Origin: Mytilus edulis | Lineage: Eukaryota > Mollusca > Bivalvia > Mytilida > Mytilidae | DNA length: 64,000 nucleotides | NCBI RefSeq assembly: GCF_963676685.1 | Contig: NC_092357.1 | Location: 67,125,957 to 67,189,956, forward strand | Reading direction: 5' to 3' | Shown: positions 39,171-51,800 of the stretch, in pieces | Layout: every line of letters begins with the position of its first letter | Position numbering within the stretch: the stretch's first letter is position 1 | The notes under the pieces: generated by a model | Told to the model about the DNA's origin: nothing | What the model saw: only the letters and a program-made list of their open reading frames with translations | Databases searched by the model: none | Program-made: the position numbers and the translations under genes

Positions 39171-40790
39171 TTTTTTCTAATATTTTGTCTTTTATTTTGT
39201 AGATGTATGTTACTGTTCAGTGAAGTCAACCGTTTTGGACTTTATCGATTTTTTTTTGTCATATATATGTTAACACATGACATAGGTAAAATCTTTGTTC
39301 TTACTGTGCTATAATCTGGATAATGCACAGCAAAGGTGTGCATTAACTACCTTAGATATACTGCACAGTTCAAATCTATTTTTACCTTTAGGGACGGTTC
39401 CCGGATTTTGAAAGGGGCGTTATTCTACAAAATAAAAAAAAATCACCGAGTCTAGCGAGAATAAAAGCAATATTACCATATTATAAGGTCCGAGTACACA
39501 GTTATTTTGTAGTGCATTTCTTTTAGACAACAAATGGAAATCCAAAAAATCCAACCTGCGCTTTCTCAATAAATTTTTACAGTGTGTTGTACTACTTTTG
39601 GGACAAATTATATCGAAGTTATAGAAAACTTCATCAGCTCCAACTCAAAATATGGACAATTTTATGTAAAGGGGGTCTTGAAATCTTTTGACAGCTTCCG
39701 AAATGCTAATTTTTGACCTTTTTCAACTGGACCAAATCCCTACTTTACATAATAATTCATGAATCAAATTTTTTTACAGTTTAATTGTATCCCCCCTTCT
39801 TGCTACTTGAGGCATAAAACATGAAGAAATACATTTGGAAGGGGTATGACAAGTTACACACTGTCCACACTAGGGACTATATTCGTCTGTGTACTCGGAC
39901 CATGATGCTAAAACACGATACTTTGTCCAATCCCTATTCGCCCCCATCCCTGAATCCGCCATTTGCCTTAAAATTACGACAAAGTTGAACTTTGTACAAA
40001 CATCGTAGTTTCAAAATGGGGAAAAAAGAAAGGTCTCTCATTTCTATATTTTATCTAAGCTGGGACCTAAAATATTTCATCATATTTTGTGTACAAAAGA
40101 TAGTTAAAACAATTTTTGGATATTTCTGCCAAAAAAGAAATGTATCTTAGAAATCTGATTTGGATTAGTTTTAGAGTCAATGGAATTTTTAATGACTTTT
40201 TGAATATCTATTCCTATAAAGTGACTATTTTTGGATCTAATTTAATGAGGATCCTTTTTGAGTTAGTTTCAAAACAGGAGGATTACCTGGAGATGAATCA
40301 GACTTCATTTAGATGGACGTGTCTTAAAAATTAATACAGTAGATAAAAAGAAATTTCTGGGGTTTTCGGAGTGAAAGATAAGAAAGGGAAATGTATTTTC
40401 TGTTTATTTAACATTTTAAATTTAAGTAATATAACATCTTCTCGGTTCATTTTTCTCTAAGCACATCATTGAGGGAAAGAAATTCAAAAGCAATTGATCC
40501 AAACTCAATAACCCTTTCAGTTATAATTTTTTGCATACACCGATCATTTGATATTACACAATTTGTTTAAGTCTTAATCGTCACCAATTAAATAAAAATT
40601 GGGAATAAATTTAACAGAAACGATAAAAAAAATCTACCATTAAATCGCAATTTTAGAATAAGTCTAATTATAAAAAAAAGTTAGTTTAAAACTTACCAAA
40701 GTCGTATTTCCCCCTTTTATTACCCTACAAGAAACTTTCCTAGGATCCGTGGATTGCGGAAATCGTCCACATTTCTAAAACGTTCACGTA
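39171..40790. other. Intergenic, unclassified
   Basis: No exon, RNA or tandem repeat was recognised. A block near 39385-39960 (GGGACGGTTCCCGGATTTTG to CCCCCATCCCTGAATCC) looks like a degraded transposon with weakly inverted ends. Confidence 0.35.
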
Positions 40791-40818
40791 ATTGATGGCG
40801 TCATGTGTTGAAACAGTT

Positions 40819-40931
40819 ATTGGCCAATCAAATCGGTATATACGATTTAATCTGCACGATCTGCAGGATGACCCTTTAACCCGAACTCCTACGTGCAGAT
40901 TAAATCGTATATACCGACTTGCTTGGTCAAT
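40819..40931. repeat. Near-perfect hairpin, about 40-bp stem
   Basis: 26 bases at 40833-40858 are perfectly complementary to 40892-40917 (core ATACGATTTAATCTGCACG), with a 33-base loop. Pairing continues outward with three mismatches (ATTGGCCAATCAAA against ATTGACCAAGCAAG). It could be a miRNA-type precursor, a small fold-back element or a cruciform site. Confidence 0.8.
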
Positions 40932-41127
40932 GACTTTAACTTAACATACTTAATTAAGACTGGTTTGTGTGCCATCTCAATCCTTTTTCTTTTGTAGCTT
41001 TATCTCCCTATAGTAAGCAACCTTTCCTGCTCAAGATGTATAAAAAATAAAAACGAAAAAAGATGTAGTTTATGTCACGAGATATTTATCATTCTTCTTG
41101 ATTCTTTTAAATAAATCGCTAAAAGCT

Positions 41128-41151
41128 AAAAAAAAAAAAAAAAAAAAAAAA
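41128..41151. repeat. Poly(A) tract
   Basis: An uninterrupted run of more than 20 A. No retroelement body was recognised next to it. Confidence 0.7.
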
Positions 41152-41559
41152 GATTTATAAAAATAGAAACATTTAATCTGTATCGAAACTATCATGTATG
41201 TTCCGAGTCTAGAAACATGCACTCTTTTTTCGACAGCCATCAATATCTGTTTAAATGTTTTATCATACGATTTGTTTTGACTGTCAGGAACATTTAATTG
41301 TAACATGCATTTGAAAAAAAAATATATGCCCCTACTATCAGACACCGGGCATTTTTGTTTTGTTTAGCTAAATGCATGTAGACGATTAACGGGGTTTATA
41401 TATCTGACCTGTAGTCAAGTCCATATGGGTACATCCCTTCTTATTGTAAAGGTTAAGCGTATATATATATATTTTTTTTACATCCAATTGTATTTTTGTC
41501 CATCTGATGAGTTAAGCCTTTTTCAACTGTTTTTATAGTTCGTTCTTATGTTGTACTGT

Positions 41560-41915
41560 TATACCACTGTCCCAGGTTAGGGGAGGGTTGGGATCCCGCA
41601 AACATGTTTTACCCCACCACATTATGTATGTATGTGCCTGTCCCGAGTCAGGAGCCTGTAATTCAGTGGTTGTCGTTTGTTTATGTGTTACATATTTGTT
41701 TTTCGTTCATTTTTTAAAATAAATAAGGCCGTTAGTTTTCTCGTTTGAATTGTTTTACATTGTCATAACGGGGCCTTTTATAGCTGACTATGCGGTATGG
41801 GCTTTGCTCATTGTTGAAGGCTGTGCGGTGACCTATAGTTGTTAATTTCTGTGTCATTTTGGTCTCATGTGGATAGTTGTATCATTGGTAATCATACCAC
41901 ATCTTCTTTTTTATA
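41560..41915 (-). repeat. Long R-family copy, reverse orientation
   Basis: CAGGAGCCTGTAATTCAGTG, AATAAGGCCGTTAGTTTTCT, GGGGCCTTTTATAGCTGACT, TATGCGGTATGGGCTTTGC, GGTAATCATACCACATCTTC. The best-preserved long copy here. Confidence 0.8.
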
Positions 41916-41919
41916 TATA

Positions 41920-42720
41920 CATCTGGAGTCTGTTTCACAAAAAAACTTACGACTACAATTAATCGTAAGTCATAAACAATTCAGTATACTTAAGATCAAC
42001 CTTAGTCATAAGTTTTTTTTGTGAAAACGACTTCTGACCTGTATTCAAGTCCCTATGATGTACCTGCATATTTATTTAGATTAATCAGTAAAAATATGTT
42101 GATCAGTGCTTGATATCAAGGTCAGCATTCAGTTTACATGAAAAGAACAGTACAATACTAATGCAAGTAAAATGCTTGGTCGAAACAAAGAGCCAAATTG
42201 ACAACGAACGCATTCGAAAGCTAGTTTAAAAATGAGAGGTTAGCAACAGGTGCATCAGAATTTTTTCGGGATTAGGCATGATTGCTTGTTGATTTCTGTA
42301 TGTTTTTGGGTTTTTTTTTTTCCTTTGGCCTTTTTTATGATTTTTGTACACTTCATTTAACCCTATAAAAGATAGTGTGTGACTTCTATTGTTTTCGTTT
42401 GCGGGCAAACATGTTCAAGAAGCAAAATTGATGATAAACGAATTATTTTTTTTTTCAATGCAAAACCCGTTATTCCTAATTTCTTTTTGAACTGTTGGAT
42501 TTAATGCAGACCATTGATATGCGTTAACGTTGTTCCTAGTTTTGAGGTACACAAATGGGATGTCGTTATCTGATTACCTTTAACATATATTTAATATCAA
42601 ACAATAATTAAATATATAACAAAAACTTTGAAAAAAAAATGACAGTGATTTGAAACTATTTCATCAAAATGTAATTAAATTTTGATTATGTCAAATTGTT
42701 TTTTAATGGTGTAATCAACC
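41920..42720. other. Upstream flank of gene 2, unclassified
   Basis: No gene was recognised. Bases about 42665-42720 resemble the gene 1 upstream flank. Confidence 0.4.
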
Positions 42721-42742
42721 TGTTTTAAACCCCTGAGCAAAT

Positions 42743-42805
42743 TTACGCGCCAAATATAAAATAATGTAAATTTCGTGCACGGCATTTTATAGGACACTAT
42801 AAAAG
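42743..42805 (+). promoter_or_regulatory. Gene 2 core promoter: E2F-like site and TATA box
   Basis: TATAAAAG (42798-42805) begins 44 bp before the ATG, as in gene 1. TTACGCGCCAAATATAAA at 42743-42760 corresponds to the gene 1 TTCGCGCCAAATCTAAA, and GTGCA motifs follow in both. Conservation against a largely diverged background supports function. Confidence 0.65.
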
Positions 42806-42841
42806 ACAAAATCGTACCACTTTTCAGCAGAGACTTCCAGG

Positions 42842-42884
42842 ATGAAGTTCGTTGGAGTTATATTCGTTCTGTGTTTCATCGGAG
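42842..42884 (+). CDS. Gene 2 exon 1 (signal peptide)
   Basis: MKFVGVIFVLCFIG, with donor GTAAGT at 42885, phase 1. A short Met-Lys start and a hydrophobic core like the gene 1 exon. Confidence 0.85.
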
Positions 42885-45800
42885 GTAAGTTTTATGACTT
42901 TTACAGCTAATTTCATAATACGTGTAAAGCAAGACTTTTGTTAGTTTGCTTGCTTTGTTTGTATATAGTACAATTTTTATTGGGATAACGTGCAATCAAA
43001 TTCATATATAAGGTTTAACTATGCCCGTCTATATTAGTATAAAATTATTGTTTGATTGTATTGCTTGACCCTCATGGGTGTAATTTTGCAATAAAGATTA
43101 TTAAATTATTATATTGTTTGAAAATGTCAATGTTAATCACAAAGCTTGAATTAATGTGCATACAAACAGAGCATGCATTTACTCTACAAGCATTGGGAAA
43201 TTAGCTGTTATTTCTCTTGCTAGAATATAATTTTATATATTTTCAAACTTTTAGATTAGACAATTTTTCAAAGTTTGCATGACTATTTACACAATAACAT
43301 TTAAATGTGTATAAATGATTGTGAAAGTATTTATCTAAAAATCTGAAATTAGGAGAAGTTCAAACATAATAAATGCAAATTAGCCCTAAATATATATACA
43401 GTTGAGAAGTATATTATTTTGAATTGTATATTTTAAACAAATTGTATTCTCTGGTTCTGTCTTGGTCTTCTATAACATTGTTAATAGTATTAAACGACGG
43501 TGTTTTCTTGTATGACACTAATTAATGTCTAATCTTATGTACTAGTATGTGTGATCAAAACTCTTTATAGGGATATTCTTATTCTTTTTCTTATAGTATA
43601 CCTTTATTAGACCGAATGTTTCTGTCTCCTGTGTCTTATGATTCACCCTTTCCATATTTAATTTTCTTCATTTTGAACTTTTACATTTATTTCAAATTTT
43701 TTTGGACACGCGTTGAAAAAATATGAATATGTTTAAATAAATTATTCGGTTTTGCCTTTTATATTTATTACCCCTACCCGTATATAGGGTATATATAAGA
43801 GCTGAACGAGATTTTGACGTGCATGTTTTTTACAGTCTGCAGAAGATGGCAAAATAAACAAACACACGACTTTTACCCACTCAGTTACAGTTTAAATCAC
43901 CTTTAATTGTTTACAGATGTCTATTGTTAATTTAAATCAATACCACTCACAACATTGATAATATGAGGGGAGCTTCTCACACGTTTAACCAACTTAGTTT
44001 ATTTTTGCCCCTTCTGCAGGAATGAAAAAAATGAATAGAAAAATCAAGAAAAGTTTACAATTTTCTAAACTATATAAACCCCGCCACATGTATGTATGTG
44101 TGTGTCTCAAATCAGGAGCCTGTAATTCAATCATGGTTGTTTGTTTTTGTGTTGCATATTTGTTTTTCGTTCATTTTTTTTAAATATAAATAAGGCCGTT
44201 AGTTTTTTTGTTTGAATTGCATTACATTGTTATATCGGGGCCTTTTATAGTTGACTATGCGGTATGGGCTTTGCTCATTGTTGAAGGCCGTACGGTGACC
44301 TATAGTTTTTAATGTCTGTGTCATTTTGGTCTGTTGTGGAGAGTTGTCTCATTGGCAATCATACCAAATCCTATTGTTTATATTTATGTATATATTTTTA
44401 TGCATGTATCATCTCTCTTTTGCACACATTTAGTCTCCTGCATTTTTTCAGGATTGGAGGGGTTTAAATCCCGTGGGATGAAGTCATATCCAGGCAAGGG
44501 TGGCAGAGCAAGTGAAGATTACCGTAAGAGAATTTGAGATTTTTTCCTAATGCATGTAATTTAAATGTTTAGTGAGCTTGTCTGCTTTCTATGTATAAAT
44601 GTTCACTCTAGCATTGTAACTAAGGTTATCATATGCATTCAAATGATTGACGGGGCTGAAGCGGTTATAAATACATTATACTTACATCCGATTTCATTGA
44701 GTGTAGACAAAGGTAATATTTTTGGTTAGCTTGCTTGTTAGCTGAACCGTGAAGTAATTAGGTCGGGTATACTACCCTCCTTTCGAAGTAGCCTAGTCCA
44801 ACAGATTGATCTGCTGATATTGCCTTTGGCTTCATACTCAATGAATGTTATAAAATGTTTACAAACAAACCAAACCTTTGAGTTACAAGCATAAGGAAAA
44901 CAGCTAATTGTACATTTAATATTGACATTTTAGCTTCTCGTACATTCTAACCATGATTGTCCCAAATCGGCGTTTTCAGCGCTCACAAAAGTGTTTTATA
45001 GTCGCACAGTATCCGTTTATTTTGAAACTGATCTTGAAAAATGTTACATAAAAATTTAGAGTATAATATAACTAGCTATTCCAGATAGAATAAACTCGGA
45101 GAAAGCTTTCGTTTTGCTCATTGTTAGAGACTGTACAATGACCTAAGTAACTTCTGTTTGGTTTGGTCTCTGTTGGAAATTTGTCTCATAGGCATTCATT
45201 CCTATTTTCTTATTTTCTATAGCATCTCCAATGGAAGAAAGGAATGAGGATGTTGAACTATCGGTAACTGGACGGAGTGAGCAGACATCTGGTTCGAGTG
45301 AAGAAGAATTTGGATCAATGGAAGACGAAGCTAAATGTGTAAAACCAGATTTTTATAAACTGCTTTCAGTTTTCAGAGGATTTCCCAAAACGGAAAGCAG
45401 AGGTAGGCAAAAATAGCTTTATTGTACAAGGTAAAAATAGCTTTATTGTTTACGGTAAAAATAGCTTTATTGTTTAAGGTAAAAATAGCTTTTTTTGTAT
45501 ATTTAAAAATAGCTTTATTGTATAGTCAAAAATAGCTTTATTGCATAAAGTAAAAATAGCTTTATTGTATATGGTAAACATAGCTTTATTGTATAGGCAA
45601 AAATAGCTTTTTGTATAAGGTAAAACTGGTTTTTTGTAAAAGGTAAAAATATCTTCATGTTATTTTCAGACTAAATAATAAATGATTTTTTTTTCAGATC
45701 AAGTAATTCATATTATTTTTCAGACCAAGTAATTCGTATCATTTTTTTTTCAGAAATGAATGGTTATGAATCTGATTTGTATGAACCTTTGTTAGATCAA

Positions 45801-48800
45801 TTTTGGGACACCAAAGATAAGGTGGGTGTAGATAAAGCCCTGGATATTTTCATGAAGGACTTTTCCAGGTCTCTTTTTGTAGAGCGTTACCACTGTAAAG
45901 GAACACAACTTAATCAGATAGTAATCTGTAAGTATCCATTATTTCTTTATGAGCTAGGGTCTAAAAGGGGGGCTGGAGACCGTTCATTTTTCTGTTTTAT
46001 AATTTTCTCCACTTTTTATGCCATAGCTAATTTTTATATTCTTTAAACTTTAGCACATCGTTATTCTCTATATTCTTTATTTTGTGTCAATTTTTCTATA
46101 TTCATTATATGCTTTGTCCATTAACACTATTATGTTAACACTACCATACACACCCTCATGTCGACATCTTTAAGAATTACATTTCGAAAGCAAGCTTTAG
46201 GACAGTGCATTGCTTTGTATTCAAAAGGACCACACATAATCTTGTTTAGTAAAACAATAAATAAATTATATTCTGAGTGGGGGGGGGGGGGGGGGTAAAA
46301 AAGAGCCCAAATTGCTTTACCTGACAAAACTCCGTAGCCATTTTTTTGTTTACTTACGTTTTGTCTTAATTGCAATATATTACTTAGTATATGTTCGCTT
46401 TTTTGAAAATCTTATTTAGTATCATTTTTGTATGTCTTGTACTGATGATAATTTTCAGATTCGAATACATTATATGCTTTATATGGTCGTGTATACTTAA
46501 TATGACATGTATTTCACTTTTAATATAGCTATTTTGAAGAGCAAAAGTAACAGATTCATGCCAGAAGAATTGAAAAGTTTTAAGTCTGCAATTGATAAGT
46601 TAAAGCCTAAATCAAATGATGACAAAAATGCAAGCAAAGATCTATTGGATATGAAAAACCCAAAAACCAAAGTTGAAGACATTGTGATAGATGCTTTTAT
46701 GGTGGTCTACGCTATATTACATGAAAATGCAGCCTTTGGAATGGAGTCTCAGGAATTTAGTGGTACGTAATAGAACAAGTGTATCTGATTTGTTTACAAA
46801 TACTGGGGTTCGATTCAGGTTACGTACCCCATGTACTCGTGTTATTTTGAAATTATATGCTATACTGTGACCAATCATAACGTATTTCTTATACAAGTCG
46901 AACTACCTTAATGTTTGTATTCAGCAAAAAACCAAAAGACCACGAAGACATAAAAACTTAATACACATAATGATTTGATGGTAACTTTTTGTATATTGTT
47001 GATCGGGTTCATGAAATAACTCTGCCCTTATCTGTTTAGAAATATCCAGTTATCCGTTCTATTCATACCATTAGGTGATATTTTGCCAAATTTGGTCGGA
47101 CTGAAAAAGATATCGCCTGTTTTAATATTTTTCTGAAACACGGGTAGTATTTTCCTTCATATGAGCATGTCCAACGCATAGATGTAGCATAGCATTTCGA
47201 TATTTTCTAATGATAAGTACCGTAGGGGTATACAAATAGCTGGACATGGCATACGTATACACCATCTTGCTTATTTTAGATGTCGCCTGCTACCTGAGAT
47301 TTGTAAGGCAAAATCTAAGACGTGAGGCCGAGGCAGACGTTACAACACTAGAACAGATTAAACAGCTGTTTGCTGAATGGTCGACACAAGATTATCCTTC
47401 CGTGTTTCAATGTACAGAACCTCGTCGTGTCGTCGAGATCTATAGGGAAAATTGGCAGGGGATTAATCTTCCAGAGTAAGTGCACTAAAGATGTAATAAA
47501 GAAAGTGGGTTGGTGTGGTAATGGATGCATGGATTTTGTTAATTCAATTAGACGTAAATGACTTGATTTCGATTTTTTTTCTGAGAATTATTTTTCAATT
47601 TGTATTCTCCCTTTGAAAAAAAAATTGTCTAAACCTTCATATATCGATGCGAATAACAATATACATATCTAATATTTATCGCGTAGTGTATTTAATGTTG
47701 TCTTGCAGTCTTCTGGGGTGCTTCTGGGATAAGGAGTAAACATTTTGTTTTAGAGGTTGTTGTTTTTTAATAATTTCAGAAAGGAGAACAAATAATTCCA
47801 ACTAGTGAGTCAATCTTTGAAGAAATTTTTACCAAAGTTTCGCAAGTCTCTGCAGACACTTTATGACACATTACATATCACTTTATCAAGAACAATTCAG
47901 AAGTTTGTAGTGAAAGTTTTTAATGAATTAAAGCCATTCCATGAAGCACAATCGGGCGATGAAATGGTTGAGTTCTTTCAGAAAAGTTTATGTAAGTATT
48001 TTTTTCAGGTTTTCAAACTTCTAGCTGGTCGCTCAAATACACTTGTTTTAAAATATGTTCCCATTTGTTGAAATAAAGAGGATAACATATATTGAATGTG
48101 TGTACATTTTTTTTATGGTAAAAATAGGATAAATCTATGGGTTTTTAATTTCTAAATATGTGCTATTGATTTTCAGAATGTTCTAATGAAACTTTTTGTT
48201 TTATTTGAACAAGAGATTTAATTCGGAAGCAGAACTTCTCGTTTGTGCAAACGTTGTTCTCCCTAATTATGGGTAGACCAGAGTTGATCGACTTAAGCTA
48301 TCATGGTTCCAGTTTTATGTATTGATTCAAACAGCTTCTTTTGGAATGTTCTTTTTTTTTATCTGAATATTAAGAACAGAGCAGGATTTGGATGACTTGC
48401 AATTCAAAAAATGGAACGATCTTCACTTGAAAAGCATAATGGGTTTTCTTATAACAAGGTCCTATCGAATGAATGATGCTTACCAAATAATGATCATTAA
48501 ATAGTTTTCCTACAAGAATGATACATTTTTTCCTACAGGAAACAATATTCACAACAGTTAAAAATAAATTGATAGAACAAATTACCTTCTGAAATTATAG
48601 GTCCTGTTTGTAAGCTCACATGCCCTCATCTTTCGAAGATATCGGACTGATCTTAATAAATACTTCAACATTCTATCTTTTCAGCCTCCGATACTAGTGA
48701 ACTACAGTTTGCTGAAAAATTGGTTCAAAGTTTAGACATCTTTGGCAGTAAGTATTATATTCCCTTGAACGAGGCTCTTAACTGTCCTTCATTTCTGTTT

Positions 48801-51800
48801 TTTTTTTTTTGCTGATATTTCTTATCCCGATATTTGTGCCTGTATTGCTATGACAAAAGTTTGTTTGTCTTGCACTAAAGAACTTCTATTTAATTTTTAA
48901 TGTCAATTTTGTTTATTCTTTATATTTTGGAAATTCATTTTCATTTTTTCAGCTGTTTTGCCAATTTTTCTCATCCAAACCATTATGGGTGTTTGATAAG
49001 CACCAACGAACAGTCTTTCAATACTATATAGGACAAGAATGTCTGAAATAAAAACAACCCCCCTGTTGTGTTTTTGCACGTGCATGAGGCTTATAGGATC
49101 AGGAACGTGCTAGTTCTCAAGGTGGCGTACAAACGACCCTGAAAAATAGTCAATATTCGTTGTTGAAGACTGTACAGTGACCTTAAGTTAACTTATATTT
49201 GGTTTGGTCTCTGTTGGAAATTTGTCTCTCTGGCATTAATTCCTCAGTTTCTTATTTTCTATAGCATCTCCAATGGAAGTGATGAATGAGGATGTTGAAA
49301 GATCGTTCATTGGACGGAGTGAGCAAACATCTGGTTCTAGTGAGGAAGAATCGGGATCAATGGAAGACGAAGATGAATGCATTAAACCTGATTTTTATAA
49401 ATTGCTTTCAGTTTTCAGAGGATTTCCCAAAACGGACAGCAGAGGTAGGAAAAAAATAGCTTTAATGTATAAGGCCAATTAATGGTGTTTTTGACTCTTG
49501 AAGTATGGGAAAGATCATGTTAATATTCGTTAAATTATCAATAAATTTGAGAAAAAAAATCAGACCAAGTAATTCGTGTTATATTAATTTTTCAGACCAT
49601 TAGTAATTCGTATTATATTGAAATTTTCAGATCAAGTAATTCGTATTATATTTTTCAGAAATAAATGGTTATGAAGCTTATTTGTATGAACCTTTGTTGG
49701 ATCAATTTTGGGACACCAAAGATAGTATTGGTGTTGATAAAGCCCTGAATATTTTCATGAGGGACTTATCCAGGTCTGTATTTATAGATCGTTACCACTG
49801 CAAAGGGACACAGCTGAATCAGATATTAATATGTAAGTAGATGTTAAACAAAATTCATTATGAGGGTCTGGCTGGGGAATAGTGGATTTTATATATATAT
49901 ATATGTATATATATATACAACTCGTCTAAACATCAACCCAACAATGTTAGATCTGTAAATTTGCTTTCGCAAATTTTTGGTTCTTCCCTCGCCGGGATTC
50001 GAACCCATGCTACTGTGATATCGTGACACCAAATCGCCTGCACTGCAGCCGTCCCGCTAGACCACACGACCACCTGGGCTCTCAAAAAAAGAGCTTTCGG
50101 TGGGCATGTGTTACCCCTCCACGTCAGTTTTAATCTAGCGGCGTACTACAGTACATGATATATAAGGCATGAAGATGTTATTGTTACAGATCAGCTAAAT
50201 TATCTGTAGTAAAGGATCCTACAAATTAATGTAATATACAGTCACAGAAAATAATTATATTTATAAGTACGTCTGAGTCAGTGACAATATATATATATAT
50301 ATATTTTGTTTTATCCTTTTGTCTATTTTTGAATATTTAGAAAATTAGGGTTTTCTTATCCCAGGCATAGATGACCTTACCTGTATTTGGCACAACTTTT
50401 TGGAATTTGGGATCCTGAATGGTCTTGATTTTTGAACTTGTTTGGCTTTATAACTATTTTGAAATGAGCGTCACTGATGAGTCTTATGTAGACGAAACGC
50501 AAGTCTGGCGTACTAAATTATAATACTAAAATTGAGAAAGGAAATGGTGAATATGTCAAAGCGACAACCACCCGACCATAGAGCAAACAACAGCCGAAGG
50601 CAACCAATGGGTCTTCAATGTAGCGAGAATTCCCGCACCCGTAGGTGTCCTTCAGCTGGCCCCTAAAATATGCATAATAGTACAGTGATAATGGACGTCA
50701 TACTAAACTCCGAATTATACACAAGAAACAAAAATTTAAAATCATACAAGACTAACAAAGGCCAGAGGCTCCTGACTTGGGACAGGCGCAAAATTGCGGC
50801 GGGGTTAAACATGTTTATGAGATCTCAACCCTCCCCCTATACCTCTAGCCAATGTAGAAAAGTAAAAGAATAACAATACGTACATTAAAATTCAGTTCAA
50901 GAGAAGTCCGAGTCTGATGTCAAAAGATGTAACAAAAGAAAATAAATAAAATGACAATAATACATAAATAACAACAGACTACTAGCAGTTAACTGACATG
51001 CCAGCTCCAGACCTCAATTAAACTGATTGAAAGGTTATGTCTTCATCATATGAATATCAGGTACAATTCCTCCCGTTAGGGGTTTAGTATCATACTATCA
51101 TAAAATATATGAGAAGAACATAACCCGTGTCATGCCAACAACTGTTTTTTTAGAAATAAATGTGTTTAGTTCCGATGCAAAGACCCTATCAGTGAATCAA
51201 TGTTAAAGCCAAAATATGCAATCTTTAATGACCTGACAACAGTATCGTAACTATATCCCCTTTTAATAAGTCTATTTAAAGGTTTTGTTAGTTTCTGAGG
51301 AGAATACTGACATTTTTGTGCTTTATAAAGAATATTTCCATAAAATTTTGGATGTGAAATACCTGAACGTATAAGATGTCTGCATGTTGAGTTATATTTA
51401 CGAATTATTTCCTTATACCGGTGATAAAATTTAGTAAATGTTTTGACCAGTTTGTGATATCGAAAACCCTGGTGTAATAATTTTTCAGTAATACATAAAT
51501 TTCTCTCGCTAAAATCTAATACATTGTTACATACACGAGCGAATCGTACAAGTTGAGATATATAAACACCATAAGATGGTGACAAGGGAACGTCACCATC
51601 TAAAAATGGATAATTAACAATAGGAAATGAAAAATCATCTCTTTTATCATAAATTTTTGTATTAAGCTTCCCTCGTAAATATAAGTATCTTTTATACTAC
51701 TAAGCCAATTTTTTTTTACATTTTAACCCCATGCACATCCTCGTATTTTACACCAATATTTACCACTGCTCTAGCGCCTAGACCATTCGTTTCAACTCGG

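Noticed and set aside
49991..50070. Possible tRNA gene on the minus strand
   Set aside because: A and B boxes are present, but the spacing, missing acceptor-stem pairing and SINE body and tail indicate a tRNA-derived SINE.
51166..51585. Host gene on the minus strand
   Set aside because: The protein matches the C-terminal part of non-LTR reverse transcriptases and is flanked by that element's 3' region.
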